A stretch of DNA of 64,000 bases from Ruegeria sp. YS9 (GCF_024628725.1 NZ_CP102409.1:715001-779000); one strand, 5' to 3'. Numbered from the stretch's first letter, positions 45,492 to 55,475 are shown. The notes: generated by a model from the sequence alone, not told the origin. Numbers and translations: made by a program.

Positions 45492-46841
45492 CTATTGTTC
45501 CATGTTCTCCGCAAGCCAGCGCTCCAGCCAGTGGATGTTGTAGTCGCCGCTGCGCAGATCGGGTTCCTGCAACAGTGCGTGGAACAGAGGTACCGTGGTA
45601 TCGATGCCGTCGACAATCAACTCCCCCAATGCGCGTTCCAGTCGGGCCAGCGCTTCGGCCCGGTCACGGCCCTGCACGATCAGCTTGGCGATCAGCGAGT
45701 CATAATAGGGTGGAATCGAATACCCGTCATAGAGAGCCGAGTCCATTCGAACGCCAAGGCCACCCGGTGCGTGGTACGCGGTGATCTTGCCGGGACAGGG
45801 CGAGAAATTCGGCAGCTTTTCGGCGTTGATCCGAACCTCGATGGCGTGGCCGTTGATTTCCAGATCGTCCTGACCGAACGACATCGGTTCACCCGCGGCG
45901 ACAAGGATTTGCTCGCGCACCAGATCGACGCCAAAGATACCTTCGGTGACTGGATGTTCCACCTGAAGACGGGTGTTCATTTCGATGAAATAGAACTCGC
46001 CATTTTCGTAGAGGAACTCGATGGTGCCGGCGCCGATATAGTTGATCTTGGCGACCGCGTCGGCGCAGACCTTGCCGATCTTGGCGCGTTCTTCGGGCGT
46101 GATGCAGGGGCCGGGGGCCTCTTCGAACACCTTCTGGTGGCGCCGCTGAAGCGAACAATCCCGTTCGCCCAGATGAACAGCCTTGCCTTTCCCGTCGCCA
46201 AACACCTGAATTTCGATGTGGCGCGGCGTGGTCAGGTATTTCTCGATATAGACTTCGTCATTGCCAAAGGCGGCCTTGCCTTCGGCCCGTGCAGTCATGA
46301 AGGCGCTTTCCATTTCGTCAGCGTTCATCGCAACTTTCATGCCGCGACCGCCGCCGCCTGCGGTAGCCTTGATGATGACCGGATAGCCGAATTCCTCACC
46401 GATCTTCTTGGCCGTCGCAAGATCAGGCACGCCGCCGTCTGATCCCGGCACACAAGGTACGCCCAGAGCCTTCATCGTGTCCTTGGCCGTAATCTTGTCG
46501 CCCATGACGCGGATGTGTTCCGCAGTGGGGCCGATGAACGTGATTCCGTGATCTTCGACGATCTGCACGAACTCGGCATTCTCGGACAGGAAGCCATAGC
46601 CAGGGTGGATCGCCTGCGCTCCGGTGATTTCACAGGCCGAAATGATCGCGGGCACGGACAGGTAACTCTGGGGGCTGGGCGGGGGGCCGATGCAGACCGA
46701 TTCGTCCGCCATGCGCACATGCATCGCGTCGCTATCCGCGGTGGAGTGGACGGCTACCGTCTTAATCCCCATCTCGCGGGCGGCGCGGATGACGCGCAGG
46801 GCGATCTCGCCTCGGTTGGCAATCAGGATCTTGTCGAACAT
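45492..46841 (-). CDS. accC: Acetyl-CoA carboxylase biotin carboxylase subunit
   Basis: A 449-aa ATP-grasp biotin carboxylase that carboxylates biotin on AccB in fatty-acid synthesis. N-terminal [22 protein letters not shown], the glycine-rich ATP loop [10 protein letters not shown], and the catalytic motif [16 protein letters not shown] are intact. It follows accB on minus by 9 nt, so accB-accC are an operon. Confidence 0.98.
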   Translation of the reverse strand: MFDKILIANRGEIALRVIRAAREMGIKTVAVHSTADSDAMHVRMADESVCIGPPPSPQSYLSVPAIISACEITGAQAIHPGYGFLSENAEFVQIVEDHGITFIGPTAEHIRVMGDKITAKDTMKALGVPCVPGSDGGVPDLATAKKIGEEFGYPVIIKATAGGGGRGMKVAMNADEMESAFMTARAEGKAAFGNDEVYIEKYLTTPRHIEIQVFGDGKGKAVHLGERDCSLQRRHQKVFEEAPGPCITPEERAKIGKVCADAVAKINYIGAGTIEFLYENGEFYFIEMNTRLQVEHPVTEGIFGVDLVREQILVAAGEPMSFGQDDLEINGHAIEVRINAEKLPNFSPCPGKITAYHAPGGLGVRMDSALYDGYSIPPYYDSLIAKLIVQGRDRAEALARLERALGELIVDGIDTTVPLFHALLQEPDLRSGDYNIHWLERWLAENMEQ

Positions 46842-46850
46842 GGGCCCGCC

Positions 46851-47342
46851 TTACTCGATGATGACCAGAGGAGTGCCGAATTCCACAGCGTCGCCATCGC
46901 CGACCAGAACACGCTTGACGGTACCCGACTTGGGCGCGTGGATGTGGTTCATGGTCTTCATCGCTTCGACAATCAGCAGCGTGTCGCCTTCGGACACGGA
47001 GGCGCCGACCGAGATAAATGCGGGGGCGCCGGGCTCGGGCTGCATGTAGACGGTGCCAACCATGGGCGACGTTACAGCGCCGGGGTGGCTGGCTGGATCT
47101 TCCTGGGCAGCAGGGGCTTCGGCCACGGCAGGCGCAGCCGCGGCAGCAGCTGGTGCCGCCGCAGGTACGGCAACCTGAACTGGTGCGGCTGCGGCCTGTG
47201 TCATGCGGCTTACTCGCACGTTCAGGCTGTCTTCCTCGCCATATTCGCGCTTGACCTGCAATTCGGTCAGGTCGTTGTCACGCAGCAACTCGGCCAGAGC
47301 CTTGATGAATGCCACATCCGCTTCGTGTTTGGTGTCTGTCAT
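46851..47342 (-). CDS. accB: Acetyl-CoA carboxylase biotin carboxyl carrier protein
   Basis: A 163-aa biotin carrier. The C-terminal biotin domain has [17 protein letters not shown], with the biotinylated lysine in the EAMKT box (near residue 130) and the preceding [15 protein letters not shown]. An alanine/proline-rich linker (about residues 60-95) separates it from a helical N-terminus. It is the first gene of the accBC operon. Confidence 0.97.
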   Translation of the reverse strand: MTDTKHEADVAFIKALAELLRDNDLTELQVKREYGEEDSLNVRVSRMTQAAAAPVQVAVPAAAPAAAAAAPAVAEAPAAQEDPASHPGAVTSPMVGTVYMQPEPGAPAFISVGASVSEGDTLLIVEAMKTMNHIHAPKSGTVKRVLVGDGDAVEFGTPLVIIE

Positions 47343-47493
47343 GAGTGTCCTCGACGGTTCCCCTTTGGCCCGTCTGTTTCTTGCGGGCTCTGATCAAATT
47401 ACGCAGGGTTATAGGCTAAGCGGCGGTGCATGAAAAGCGCCGACTCGCACCATCACAGGCGGGAATCCCGTATAATTTAAAGGGGCGGACAGG

Positions 47494-48030
47494 TTACAGA
47501 GGCATCCCTGACAATTTGGCGACAAGCTCGGGCAGTTTGCGGGCGCCGAATTTCTCAAGCAGGCGGGCGCGATAGGCTTCGATTGTGCGGTAACTCAGGC
47601 CCAGTTCGACGCCGATTTCCTTGGCGGACAGGCCGCGGCAGGACAGGATCGCCACTTCGCGTTCTCGCACGGTCAATTCGACAAGGGGACGTTCTTCCGA
47701 GATGTCGGAAAAGCTCCAGATTCCATGGCGGAAGGGGTCATCGGGCGTCAAAGAGCGGCCACGGGCGCGGCACCAGAACAGATCGCCATTGCGACGCCGC
47801 ATGACGCGTTCATCCGTGTAGTACCCGGTGTCTCGCATCACTTGCAGGCTGCGTTCCCCGATCCTCTCCCAATCCGCGACCGAGGGATAGAGATGCAACA
47901 GCGGCATGTTGCGGTAATCGGCCTCTTCCCCGCCGAAAGTGCGGGCGAATTGCAGATTGCAGCGTCTGATGATCCGGTTTTCCAGCTCAACAAGCCCGAT
48001 CGGTGCATATTCAAAGGCGGGGTCACTCAT
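47494..48030 (-). CDS. PAS-LuxR family transcriptional regulator
   Basis: A 178-aa regulator with an N-terminal PAS-like domain (EYAPIGLVELENRIIRRCNLQFARTFGG and DERVMRRRNGDLFWCRARGRSL) and a C-terminal LuxR helix-turn-helix (LTVREREVAILSCRGLSAKEIGVELGLSYRTIEAYRARL). The ligand is unknown; no autoinducer synthase is nearby. The ATG at 48030 begins MSDPAFEYAPIG; the open frame extends to 48339 but lacks family similarity. It is divergent from the ScfR-type regulator with a gap of about 190 nt. Confidence 0.86.
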   Translation of the reverse strand: MSDPAFEYAPIGLVELENRIIRRCNLQFARTFGGEEADYRNMPLLHLYPSVADWERIGERSLQVMRDTGYYTDERVMRRRNGDLFWCRARGRSLTPDDPFRHGIWSFSDISEERPLVELTVREREVAILSCRGLSAKEIGVELGLSYRTIEAYRARLLEKFGARKLPELVAKLSGMPL

Positions 48031-48219
48031 CCGCTTATCGTGCCGGGAAACCACGCGGAATTGAAGGGGAGATGCGGTTTCCTGTGGCCATTGATGCGCA
48101 TTGGCGGCTGCCGCTTTTGTCAAGGTTGTAAATACGGTTTGAAAATCCCTGGGTAAACCGGTGAAACACATGATATGTTCTGAAAAAAGAGGCTGAAGCC
48201 TGGTCAGGAGAATACGATC

Positions 48220-49512
48220 ATGCGTGATATGTTGACGGGAAGCCGCATTCGGGAGAGACGGCAGATTGCCGGGCTTCGGCAGGCGGAACTTGCCCGCCTT
48301 GCCGGGATTTCCGCGTCCTACCTGAACCTGATCGAACATAACCGCCGCCGGATCGGTGGCAAATTGCTGGTGGGCATAGCGTCTGCGCTTTCCGTCGAAC
48401 CCTCAGTCCTGACACAGGGGATCGAGGCGACCCTTGTGTCGGCCCTGCGGGAGGCGGCGGATGACGCCGTCGGGCAGCAGGCCGAAGTGGACGGGCTGGA
48501 GGAATTTGCCGGGCGCTTTCCCGGATGGGCCGGGGTGCTTGCGCAGATGCACCGCCGTGTTGTTTCGCTTGAACGGAATGTCGAGATCCTGTCAGACCGG
48601 CTGACTCATGACCCGCATCTTGCGGCATCAATGCACGAAGTGCTGTCAACGGCGGCGGCGATTCGTTCAACGGCGGCAATTCTTGCAGACACAGAGGACA
48701 TCGAAGCAGAGTGGCGGGAACGATTTCACAAAAACCTGCACCAGGATGCAGAGCGGCTGGCCGGCAGTTCAAAGGCACTTGTAACCTTTCTGGACGAAAG
48801 CGACTCGTCAATTGATCCGCGCGGTGTTCCGCTTGAAGAGGTCGAAGCGTTCTTCGAATCCCGCAGGTACAGTTTTTCGGAATTGGAACAGGGCGAGGAC
48901 GTGGATGCCGTTGATCTGAGCAGTCTCAACACGTCGGCTGCGCGAACTGTGGCGCGTGAAGTTCTGAAGATGTATCGCGATGATGCCGTAGCTTTGCCGC
49001 TGGATGCGCTTCGATCACGTCTGCAAAAAGGCGACACGGATCCCATCGCGTTGGCTTATCGCTTTTCCGTAGACGTCGCCACCGTTCTGCGACGACTGGC
49101 GTTCATACCCGATGACGTGTTGCCGCAGCCGGTTGGCATGGTGCTGTGCGATGCATCCGGCAGCATATTGTTCATCAAGCCGATTCCGGGCTTTGCTTTG
49201 GCGCGGCATGGTGAGGTTTGCCCGCTGTGGCCGTTGTTCACGGCTTTGAGCCGCCCACTTGTTCCGGTGCGCAAGCAGGTTGTCCAGATGGGACGGACCC
49301 CGGCTGAATTCGAATGCTTCGCCTATGCTTGGCCTTATGCGGTATTGGGGTATGATCAGGATCCCGTTTATCGCTCGGTTATGCTGGTCCGTTCGGGCAA
49401 CGAGGCGGCAGGCGGCGCTCCGGTCACGCAAGTCGGGCCGAACTGCCGTGTCTGTCCCAGCAATGCCTGCAAGGCCCGCCGCGAACCGTCGATTTTGAGC
49501 GAAGGCTTTTGA
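48220..49512 (+). CDS. XRE-type short-chain fatty acyl-CoA regulator (DUF2083)
   Basis: A 430-aa regulator with an N-terminal HTH_3 domain (IRERRQIAGLRQAELARLAGISASYLNLIEHNRRRIGG) and a C-terminal DUF2083-type domain that ends with a cysteine-rich CRVCPSNACKARREPSIL motif. Members of this RamB/ScfR group sense short-chain acyl-CoA and control acetate or propionate use. A long helical middle carries coiled-coil-like segments. It lies 78 nt before the receiver gene but separate promoters are possible. Confidence 0.9.
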   Translation: MRDMLTGSRIRERRQIAGLRQAELARLAGISASYLNLIEHNRRRIGGKLLVGIASALSVEPSVLTQGIEATLVSALREAADDAVGQQAEVDGLEEFAGRFPGWAGVLAQMHRRVVSLERNVEILSDRLTHDPHLAASMHEVLSTAAAIRSTAAILADTEDIEAEWRERFHKNLHQDAERLAGSSKALVTFLDESDSSIDPRGVPLEEVEAFFESRRYSFSELEQGEDVDAVDLSSLNTSAARTVAREVLKMYRDDAVALPLDALRSRLQKGDTDPIALAYRFSVDVATVLRRLAFIPDDVLPQPVGMVLCDASGSILFIKPIPGFALARHGEVCPLWPLFTALSRPLVPVRKQVVQMGRTPAEFECFAYAWPYAVLGYDQDPVYRSVMLVRSGNEAAGGAPVTQVGPNCRVCPSNACKARREPSILSEGF

Positions 49513-49590
49513 CACTTTCCCGACAGAAGGCTTAATCTGGACGGGACCGATCTGAGGATGGAGGAACGGTCTTGGGGAGGAACTGAAAAT

Positions 49591-49971
49591 ATGAGCCGTA
49601 AGGTTCTGTTGATCGAGGACGAGCCGAACATTGCCGAAGCAATCCGGTTTCTGTTGACCCGCGAGGGATGGCAGGTGGACACGCATGGCGATGGCACGGA
49701 TGCGGTTCAGGTGATTCAGAGGGCACAGCCCGATCTGGTCATTCTGGACGTCATGCTGCCGGGCAAGAGCGGCATGGATATCCTGCGGGACATCCGAGAA
49801 ATGGAGGAGCTGGCAGGTTTGCCGGTTTTGATGCTGACGGCGCGCGGTCAATCGCGCGACAGGGAAATGGCGGAAAACGCAGGCGTCAGCCGTTTCATGA
49901 CCAAACCGTTTTCCAATGCCGAAGTTCTGACGGCCGTGCGCGATCTTCACGCGCAGGCGACACGGATATGA
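49591..49971 (+). CDS. Receiver-only response regulator
   Basis: A 126-aa CheY-like protein with no output domain. The acidic pair is IEDEPNI, the phosphorylated aspartate is in LVILDVMLPGKSG (about residue 53), the Thr/Lys signature is LMLTARGQ and FMTKPF. AGGAAC sits about 8 nt before the ATG at 49591. Its stop overlaps the start of the small membrane protein (ATGA), and the sensor kinase follows, so the three form a likely phosphorelay operon. Confidence 0.93.
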   Translation: MSRKVLLIEDEPNIAEAIRFLLTREGWQVDTHGDGTDAVQVIQRAQPDLVILDVMLPGKSGMDILRDIREMEELAGLPVLMLTARGQSRDREMAENAGVSRFMTKPFSNAEVLTAVRDLHAQATRI

Positions 49972-50276
49972 TGTCTGGCGAGGGCAAAAAGGACGCACCA
50001 CAGGGCGCACGACCCTCGCTTTTTCTCGAACGTCAAAGCTATCGCCGACGTAGGCTGGCGGATGCGGCGCGGCTTTTGCCGTTCATGGGGGGGGCTCTGC
50101 TGGCGCTTCCGTTGCTGTGGCCCGATCAGCCCGGCAAGGGCGAGGCTGTCCCCCTGTCTTCAGCAATGTACTACATCTTTGTCTGCTGGGGCGCGCTGAT
50201 CGTGGTTGGGTTGTTTTTTGGAATTGCCGCCCGCCGTTTGGGCGTGCGCGAGGATCAGGACGCGGACGCTGAGTGA
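49968..50276 (+). CDS. Small membrane protein between receiver and kinase
   Basis: A 102-aa protein with a basic N-terminus (ERQSYRRRRLADAARL) and two transmembrane segments (LLPFMGGALLALPLLWP and MYYIFVCWGALIVVGLFFGIA). It overlaps the receiver stop (ATGA) and the kinase start (TGATG) and is clearly part of this operon. I do not know the function; from its position it may link the kinase to the membrane or help assemble its transporter-like domain. Confidence 0.85.
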   Translation: MMSGEGKKDAPQGARPSLFLERQSYRRRRLADAARLLPFMGGALLALPLLWPDQPGKGEAVPLSSAMYYIFVCWGALIVVGLFFGIAARRLGVREDQDADAE

Positions 50277-52954
50277 TGGCAACCATTAACACGCTGATCC
50301 TGGTCTGCCTTGGCTATGTCGTTTTCTTGTTCGCCGTGGCTTTCGCCGCTGACCGGATGGCTGCGGCAGGGCGGGGCAAGTGGCTGCGGTCGCCCCTGAT
50401 CTATACGTTGTCGCTGTCGATCTATTGCACGGCATGGACATTCTATGGTGCGGTGGGCAATGCCGCGCGGTCCGGGTTGGAGTTTGTAACGATTTACCTT
50501 GGCCCAACCCTGGTGATGGTCAGTTGGTGGTGGGGACTGCGCAAACTGGTGAGGGTCGGGCGCAGTCAGCGGGTGACCTCGATCGCGGACCTGTTGTCTT
50601 CGCGCTATGGCAAGTCGAACACGCTTGCCGTGTGTGTGACCGTTCTGGCCGTGCTTGGCGGGACGCCCTACATCGCGCTTCAGTTGCAATCGATTACCCT
50701 GTCATTTTCGATATTCGCCGAAGCCGATCCATCAGGTCTGTATCGCGAAGGGGCCAGTGTTTTCTGGGTCGCCGCGGGGCTGGCCGTGTTCGCAATTCTC
50801 TTCGGTACGCGTAATTTGGACGTAAACGAGCGTCACCACGGTGTGGTCACCGCCATTGCCGTGGAAGCCGTTGTCAAACTGTTTGCTCTTATCGCCGTGG
50901 GCGTTTTCGTGGTGTGGGGCATTGCCGGTGGCGTTGGCCCGATGATGGAGCGGATAGATGCCTCGGAAATCGGACAGTGGAACGTCGATGCCGGGCGCTG
51001 GACAACTTTCATATTCCTGTCCGCCGCGGCCTTTATCTGCCTGCCGCGCATGTTTCAGGTGATGGTGGTCGAAAACGATGACGAAAGCCATCTGCGAACC
51101 GCCGCATGGGCGTTTCCGCTCTATCTGCTTTTGATGAGCCTTTTTGTCGTGCCAATTGCCGTCGTTGGTCTGGACCTGTTGCCAGAGGGGGCCAATCCCG
51201 ACCTGTTCGTGCTGACGGTACCGCTGTCGCAGGGCAATGACTGGTTGGCCATGCTGTCCTTTATCGGCGGGTTTTCGTCCGCAACGTCGATGGTCATCGT
51301 CAGCGCAATGGCCTTGTCGACGATGGTGTCGAACCATGTGGTCATGCCGATTTGGCTGAGCACGCATGAAGGAACAGGGTCAGTCTCGGGCGATGTGCGC
51401 AGCATTGTTTTGATAGCGCGCCGTGTTTCCATCGCCGTGATCATGGCGTTGGGTTTCTTCTATTATCGGTTGTCCGGCGGGGGTGCGGCACTGGCCTCGA
51501 TCGGATTGATCGCCTTTGCGGGCATCTCGCAGATCCTGCCTGCTTTGGTCGGGGGATTGTTCTGGCGCGGAGCAACCCGCACAGGGGCACTTGTCGGGTT
51601 GAGCGTCGGTTTCTCATTGTGGATTTATACGCTGTTGTTGCCGGGTATGGGCGCGCCGTGGATGCCGGAGGCCGTCATGCAGAATGGGCTGTTCGGCCTT
51701 GCCTGGTTGCGTCCTCATGCCCTGTTCGGGATCGAAGGGATCGACCCGATGGTCCATACCGTGATGTGGTCTCTGTCCCTCAATACCATTGCCTTTTGCG
51801 TGGCGTCCCTGCTGAGCTTTCCCAGCCCTCTGGAGCGTTTGCAGGGCGCGCAGTTCGTCAACGTTTTCGATCACTCGGTTTCACCGGGTGGCTGGTCCGG
51901 TTCGGTGGCGCAAAGCGAAGACCTGATGATCATGACACAGCGTATTCTGGGCACCGCCCCGGCGCAGGAGTTCTTTCAGGCTGAGGCTGAAAAACAGGGT
52001 GGCCGGTCGCATATGCCGGAACCCACCCCGGGTTTCCTCAACCGTCTGGAGAGAGAGTTGAGCGGGTCGGTTGGCACCGCCACGGCGCATGCGATGATCG
52101 CTCAGATCGTCGGTGGGTCTTCAGTTTCCGTAGAAGATCTGCTGGCGGTGGCGGATGAATCGGCGCAGCTTCTGGAGTATTCGGGGAGGTTGGAAGAGAA
52201 GTCGTCCGAATTGTCCCGTACGGCGCGCCAACTGCGTGAAGCGAACACCAAACTGACGCAGATTTCCGAGCAAAAAGACAGCTTCCTCAGCCAGGTCAGT
52301 CACGAGTTGCGCACGCCGATGACCTCGATCCGGGCGTTTTCCGAGATCATGCGGGATACAGAGGGCCTGAGCCGAGAGGAGCAGACCCGCTATGCTGCAA
52401 TCATTCACGATGAGGCCTTGCGCCTGACCCGGCTTCTCGACGATCTGCTGGACTTGAGCGTGCTGGAAAACGGGCAGGTCAATCTGAACCTCAGCGATGA
52501 CAGTTTGCGTTCGGTTCTGGACCGGGCGGTGTCCAGCGCACTGGCCGGAGCAGAGCGGAAAATCATGGTCCGGCGGACTTTTACGGCAGAGCGAATGCGC
52601 CTGCATACGGATCTGGACCGATTGGGGCAGGTGTTCATCAATCTGATCTCGAACGCGCAGAAATACTGTGACGCGGAAGATCCGGTATTGGTCATTTCAG
52701 CCCACGACGTCGGCGGCAGGGTCATCATCGATTTCATCGACAACGGCAGCGGCATTCCCCCCGGCGCGCGTTCGATGGTGTTCGAGAAATTTGCCCGAGT
52801 CGGGGTCGACAAGGCAGGGGGCGCAGGTCTGGGCTTGGCCATTTGCCGCGAGATCATGCAACGGTTGGGCGGTGAGATCACATATTTGCCCGGGCAGGGC
52901 GGCGCGGCATTCCGGGTCAGCCTGCCTTTGGCATTCCAGCAGGCCGCGCAATGA
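50276..52954 (+). CDS. Hybrid Na+/solute symporter-sensor histidine kinase
   Basis: An 892-aa protein. The N-terminal half is an SSSF (PutP-like) transporter domain of about 13 helices (ADRMAAAGRGKWLRSP.., LGGTPYIALQLQSI and so on). A linker of about 130 residues leads to a HisKA domain (SQVSHELRTPMTSIRAF, His676), then an HATPase domain with N box NLISNAQKYC, G1 FIDNGSGIPP and G2 GAGLGLAIC. CbrA-type kinases have this layout, with a STAC domain that I do not see here. It probably senses a transported nutrient and phosphorylates the receiver encoded upstream. Confidence 0.93.
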   Translation: MATINTLILVCLGYVVFLFAVAFAADRMAAAGRGKWLRSPLIYTLSLSIYCTAWTFYGAVGNAARSGLEFVTIYLGPTLVMVSWWWGLRKLVRVGRSQRVTSIADLLSSRYGKSNTLAVCVTVLAVLGGTPYIALQLQSITLSFSIFAEADPSGLYREGASVFWVAAGLAVFAILFGTRNLDVNERHHGVVTAIAVEAVVKLFALIAVGVFVVWGIAGGVGPMMERIDASEIGQWNVDAGRWTTFIFLSAAAFICLPRMFQVMVVENDDESHLRTAAWAFPLYLLLMSLFVVPIAVVGLDLLPEGANPDLFVLTVPLSQGNDWLAMLSFIGGFSSATSMVIVSAMALSTMVSNHVVMPIWLSTHEGTGSVSGDVRSIVLIARRVSIAVIMALGFFYYRLSGGGAALASIGLIAFAGISQILPALVGGLFWRGATRTGALVGLSVGFSLWIYTLLLPGMGAPWMPEAVMQNGLFGLAWLRPHALFGIEGIDPMVHTVMWSLSLNTIAFCVASLLSFPSPLERLQGAQFVNVFDHSVSPGGWSGSVAQSEDLMIMTQRILGTAPAQEFFQAEAEKQGGRSHMPEPTPGFLNRLERELSGSVGTATAHAMIAQIVGGSSVSVEDLLAVADESAQLLEYSGRLEEKSSELSRTARQLREANTKLTQISEQKDSFLSQVSHELRTPMTSIRAFSEIMRDTEGLSREEQTRYAAIIHDEALRLTRLLDDLLDLSVLENGQVNLNLSDDSLRSVLDRAVSSALAGAERKIMVRRTFTAERMRLHTDLDRLGQVFINLISNAQKYCDAEDPVLVISAHDVGGRVIIDFIDNGSGIPPGARSMVFEKFARVGVDKAGGAGLGLAICREIMQRLGGEITYLPGQGGAAFRVSLPLAFQQAAQ

Positions 52955-53032
52955 CACAGCCATAAAGAACTTCGTAACGCTCGGCAGGGTAAACCAATAG
53001 CCAGTTATTGAAGCAACTGGTGATCGGGCGCC

Positions 53033-54136
53033 ATGTCACAAACTGTCAGCGCTGCTTTGGCGCGCAAACTGTCTGTTGGACGAAAAGATCTAGGCGATCG
53101 CCCGCGTTCGGTTCTGCGGGCGCTGCGCTTGGGGTTTGCGCGGGCAGCAAGTGAGCGATTGAACCTTCCCTTGGCCGTCGTCGGGGCAAAACAGGCCGAC
53201 CGCACGCAGGATGACATGGTGGAATCAGTCGCTCAGGATTGGCTGATGTTGGTGTTTGACGGGCCGGAGGCGCGCGCTGGGATTTGCCTGAGCCCGCATG
53301 TGGTGTCCGCCGTTGTGCAAACCCAGACCATCGGTCACGTACTGCCCGGTGATCCCGACCCAAGGGCCTTCACGGATACGGATGCCGCCATGGTGGTGCC
53401 ATTTATCGAAACCGCTCTGACCTTGTCCGCCGGCTCCATAGACGCTGCGGCCGAGGAGGTCTGCCTGACGGGATATGAGTTCGCGACACGTGCGAAAGAT
53501 TCGCGCGGCTTGTCGTTGGCCATGACTGAAGATGAATACCGCGTCTTCGATCTGACGGTTGATCTGGCCGGCGGGGCGCAGCAGGGACAGATCTCGATCT
53601 TTCTTCCAGAGCATCCTGCCACCCCGGAAAAGGCAGAGGAGGTCTCGGACCCGGCCGGTCCCCGACTCGAGCAGGCATCGGGTGTTGTGCGGGCGGAACT
53701 GAACGCCGTCTTGTGCCGGATGTCGCTGCCATTGTCCGATCTGTCAGAAATTCAACCTGGATGTGTTTTGCCATTGCGCGGGGCGCGTCTGGACAGAACT
53801 GAGATATTGACCATCGACCGAAAGCCAACGGGTATTGGCCGCCTTGGTCAATGTGGTGGGTTGCGCGCCGTTCGATTGAACGAACATGCAGCCTTACCCG
53901 CCTTGTCGGGGGACGACGCGCAGGAGTTCATCGAGAGCCGAGGGAGAATGCAGCCGCACGACCACCTGGTCGAACCAGATTCCAGCGCGGTGGATGTCAT
54001 GCCGCCGGCAATAGGGGACGAGGGTTTGGACCTGACGGACACCGATCTGTCATTGAACGATTCCGAGCGGATGGTCGCAGAGATTTCGCAACTGGCTGGC
54101 CTTGACGCCGCCGACACGAATCCCGACGCAGAATAG
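53033..54136 (+). CDS. FliM/FliN (SpoA)-like protein
   Basis: A 367-aa protein with an N-terminal region of FliM-like character (ARKLSVGRKDLGDRPRSVLRALRLGFARAASERLNLPLAV) and a C-terminal SpoA domain (MSLPLSDLSEIQPGCVLPLRGARLDRTEILTIDRK.. ending in LRAVRL), as in flagellar motor switch proteins. An acidic tail of about 90 residues follows. No other flagellar genes are in the window, and it sits 78 nt after the kinase. Rhodobacterales carry such distinct FliM-like proteins apart from the main fliM; a chemotaxis or motility output from the adjacent kinase is an inference. Confidence 0.78.
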   Translation: MSQTVSAALARKLSVGRKDLGDRPRSVLRALRLGFARAASERLNLPLAVVGAKQADRTQDDMVESVAQDWLMLVFDGPEARAGICLSPHVVSAVVQTQTIGHVLPGDPDPRAFTDTDAAMVVPFIETALTLSAGSIDAAAEEVCLTGYEFATRAKDSRGLSLAMTEDEYRVFDLTVDLAGGAQQGQISIFLPEHPATPEKAEEVSDPAGPRLEQASGVVRAELNAVLCRMSLPLSDLSEIQPGCVLPLRGARLDRTEILTIDRKPTGIGRLGQCGGLRAVRLNEHAALPALSGDDAQEFIESRGRMQPHDHLVEPDSSAVDVMPPAIGDEGLDLTDTDLSLNDSERMVAEISQLAGLDAADTNPDAE

Positions 54137-54139
54137 GGC

Positions 54140-54571
54140 CTAGTCTGCCTTGCTGCGGAGTTGTTCCAGGGCAGGGCGCAGGTTTTCCAGTTGATACCCG
54201 GCATTTGTCGTGGCGGCTAGAATGTCGTCCGTGCTCATGCGGTCGCATTGACCAAGGGCCCAGACCACCGAACATCGAGTGCCCGAGGCGCAATAAGCCA
54301 GAACCGGACCATCGCAGTTTTCTGCCAGGTCACGCTGCCGCTTTGCGATCTCGGGCGTCATGGTCTGGTGGGTCAGCTCCAACACCTCGTATTCCATGCC
54401 CGCGGCACGGACGGCTTCACCGATCGCGTCGGATTGCATGATCGCGGGAACCTCAACATCGGGCCGGTTGCAGATCACCTTGACGAAGCCTGCCTCGGCA
54501 ATTGCCGGGACGTCTTCAACCGTGATCTGCGGCGAGACAGCATAGCGGGGCGTGATCGGTCGAATCTCCAT
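54140..54571 (-). CDS. DUF442 sulfurtransferase domain protein
   Basis: A 143-aa protein of the TIGR01244/DUF442 type, equal to the N-terminal rhodanese/phosphatase-like domain of Blh (beta-lactamase-like hydrolase). The cysteine-containing loop CASGTRC (Cys94, Arg99) is the signature. It is the last gene of a minus-strand operon with persulfide dioxygenase-like and YeeE/YedE genes, and probably transfers sulfane sulfur in hydrogen sulfide detoxification. Confidence 0.85.
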   Translation of the reverse strand: MEIRPITPRYAVSPQITVEDVPAIAEAGFVKVICNRPDVEVPAIMQSDAIGEAVRAAGMEYEVLELTHQTMTPEIAKRQRDLAENCDGPVLAYCASGTRCSVVWALGQCDRMSTDDILAATTNAGYQLENLRPALEQLRSKAD

Positions 54572-54580
54572 GCGAAATCC

Positions 54581-55012
54581 TTAGGCCGCGTTTGCGGCTC
54601 TGTCCAGTTGAGCCCCTAGCGTTGGTGCGATGAACATGCCTGCAATCATCGCGATCAGAAAGACCAGCCCACCCAAACCACCATATGTCAGCGAGGCCAT
54701 CGCCGGTCCCGGGCAAAGCCCGGCCAAGCCCCAGCCCATTCCGAACAGGACGGAACCAATGATGAGCCTGCGATCAACCTCGGACCTCGCAGGGGGTGGA
54801 AAATCGCCTCCGGTCAAGGCCTTGCGCCCGGTGGTCAGCCTCCAGGCCAGAAGCATCGGCAGGATGGCGCCACCCATCACAAAGGCCAAGGTCGGGTCCC
54901 AGTTTCCGAAAACATCCAGCCAACCCTGAACTTTGGTCGTGTCCGTCATGCCAGAAATCAACAATCCGGCACCGAAAAGCGATCCTGCAAGCAAAGCAAT
55001 CAAAAGGCGCAT
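54581..55012 (-). CDS. YeeE/YedE family half-size sulfur transport protein
   Basis: A 143-aa inner-membrane protein with four helices (LLIALLAGSLFGAGLLISGM.., TLAFVMGGAILPMLLAWRL, GMGWGLAGLCPGPAMASL, GLVFLIAMIAGMFIA). The cysteine in GLCPGPA is the likely sulfur ligand. Its ATG at 55012 overlaps the stop of the preceding membrane gene (ATGA), so the two are coupled and may form a heteromeric channel for thiosulfate or persulfide sulfur, like PmpA/PmpB. Confidence 0.88.
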   Translation of the reverse strand: MRLLIALLAGSLFGAGLLISGMTDTTKVQGWLDVFGNWDPTLAFVMGGAILPMLLAWRLTTGRKALTGGDFPPPARSEVDRRLIIGSVLFGMGWGLAGLCPGPAMASLTYGGLGGLVFLIAMIAGMFIAPTLGAQLDRAANAA

Positions 55013-55440
55013 CAGATCAACCCCCAAACATGGCGCAGCAGGACGAGGGTCATTCCGCCGGCAAGGATATAGAATACGGTGGCCACGATGCCGCGCAGAG
55101 AAAACCGCGAGATGCCACAGACCCCGTGACCCGACGTGCAGCCATTGGCGATACGCGTTCCCACACCGACCAGAAGCCCGGCCACAACAACAAGGCCTAG
55201 ATTGTTGGTAAGATGCGTTTGGGCCTCGGGGGCGATCAGTGGCCGCAGCAGAAGCGGCATTCCGATCAACCCGGCGATGAAGGCCAGACGTTCAGCTTTG
55301 GTGTCGCCGGCCTCACCATCGACAAGGCCACCCAAAATGCCGCTAGCACCCATGATCCTGCCATTTCCAAGCAGGTACACGGCTCCGCCCAGGCCTATCA
55401 GCAGGCCACCGCACAGCCCCCAGATCCACTCGATGTTCAT
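55012..55440 (-). CDS. YeeE/YedE family half-size sulfur transport protein
   Basis: A 142-aa inner-membrane protein with four helices and the GNGRIMGASGILGG and IANGCTSGHGVCGISRFS motifs. The two cysteines of the latter motif are typical of YeeE/YedE proteins. It pairs with the coupled half-protein downstream and lies 35 nt after the metallo-hydrolase. The pair probably moves sulfur species across the inner membrane for the dioxygenase. Confidence 0.88.
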   Translation of the reverse strand: MNIEWIWGLCGGLLIGLGGAVYLLGNGRIMGASGILGGLVDGEAGDTKAERLAFIAGLIGMPLLLRPLIAPEAQTHLTNNLGLVVVAGLLVGVGTRIANGCTSGHGVCGISRFSLRGIVATVFYILAGGMTLVLLRHVWGLI

Positions 55441-55475
55441 GTGGGTTTATCCTTTTTTGATTGATTTGACTTGCG

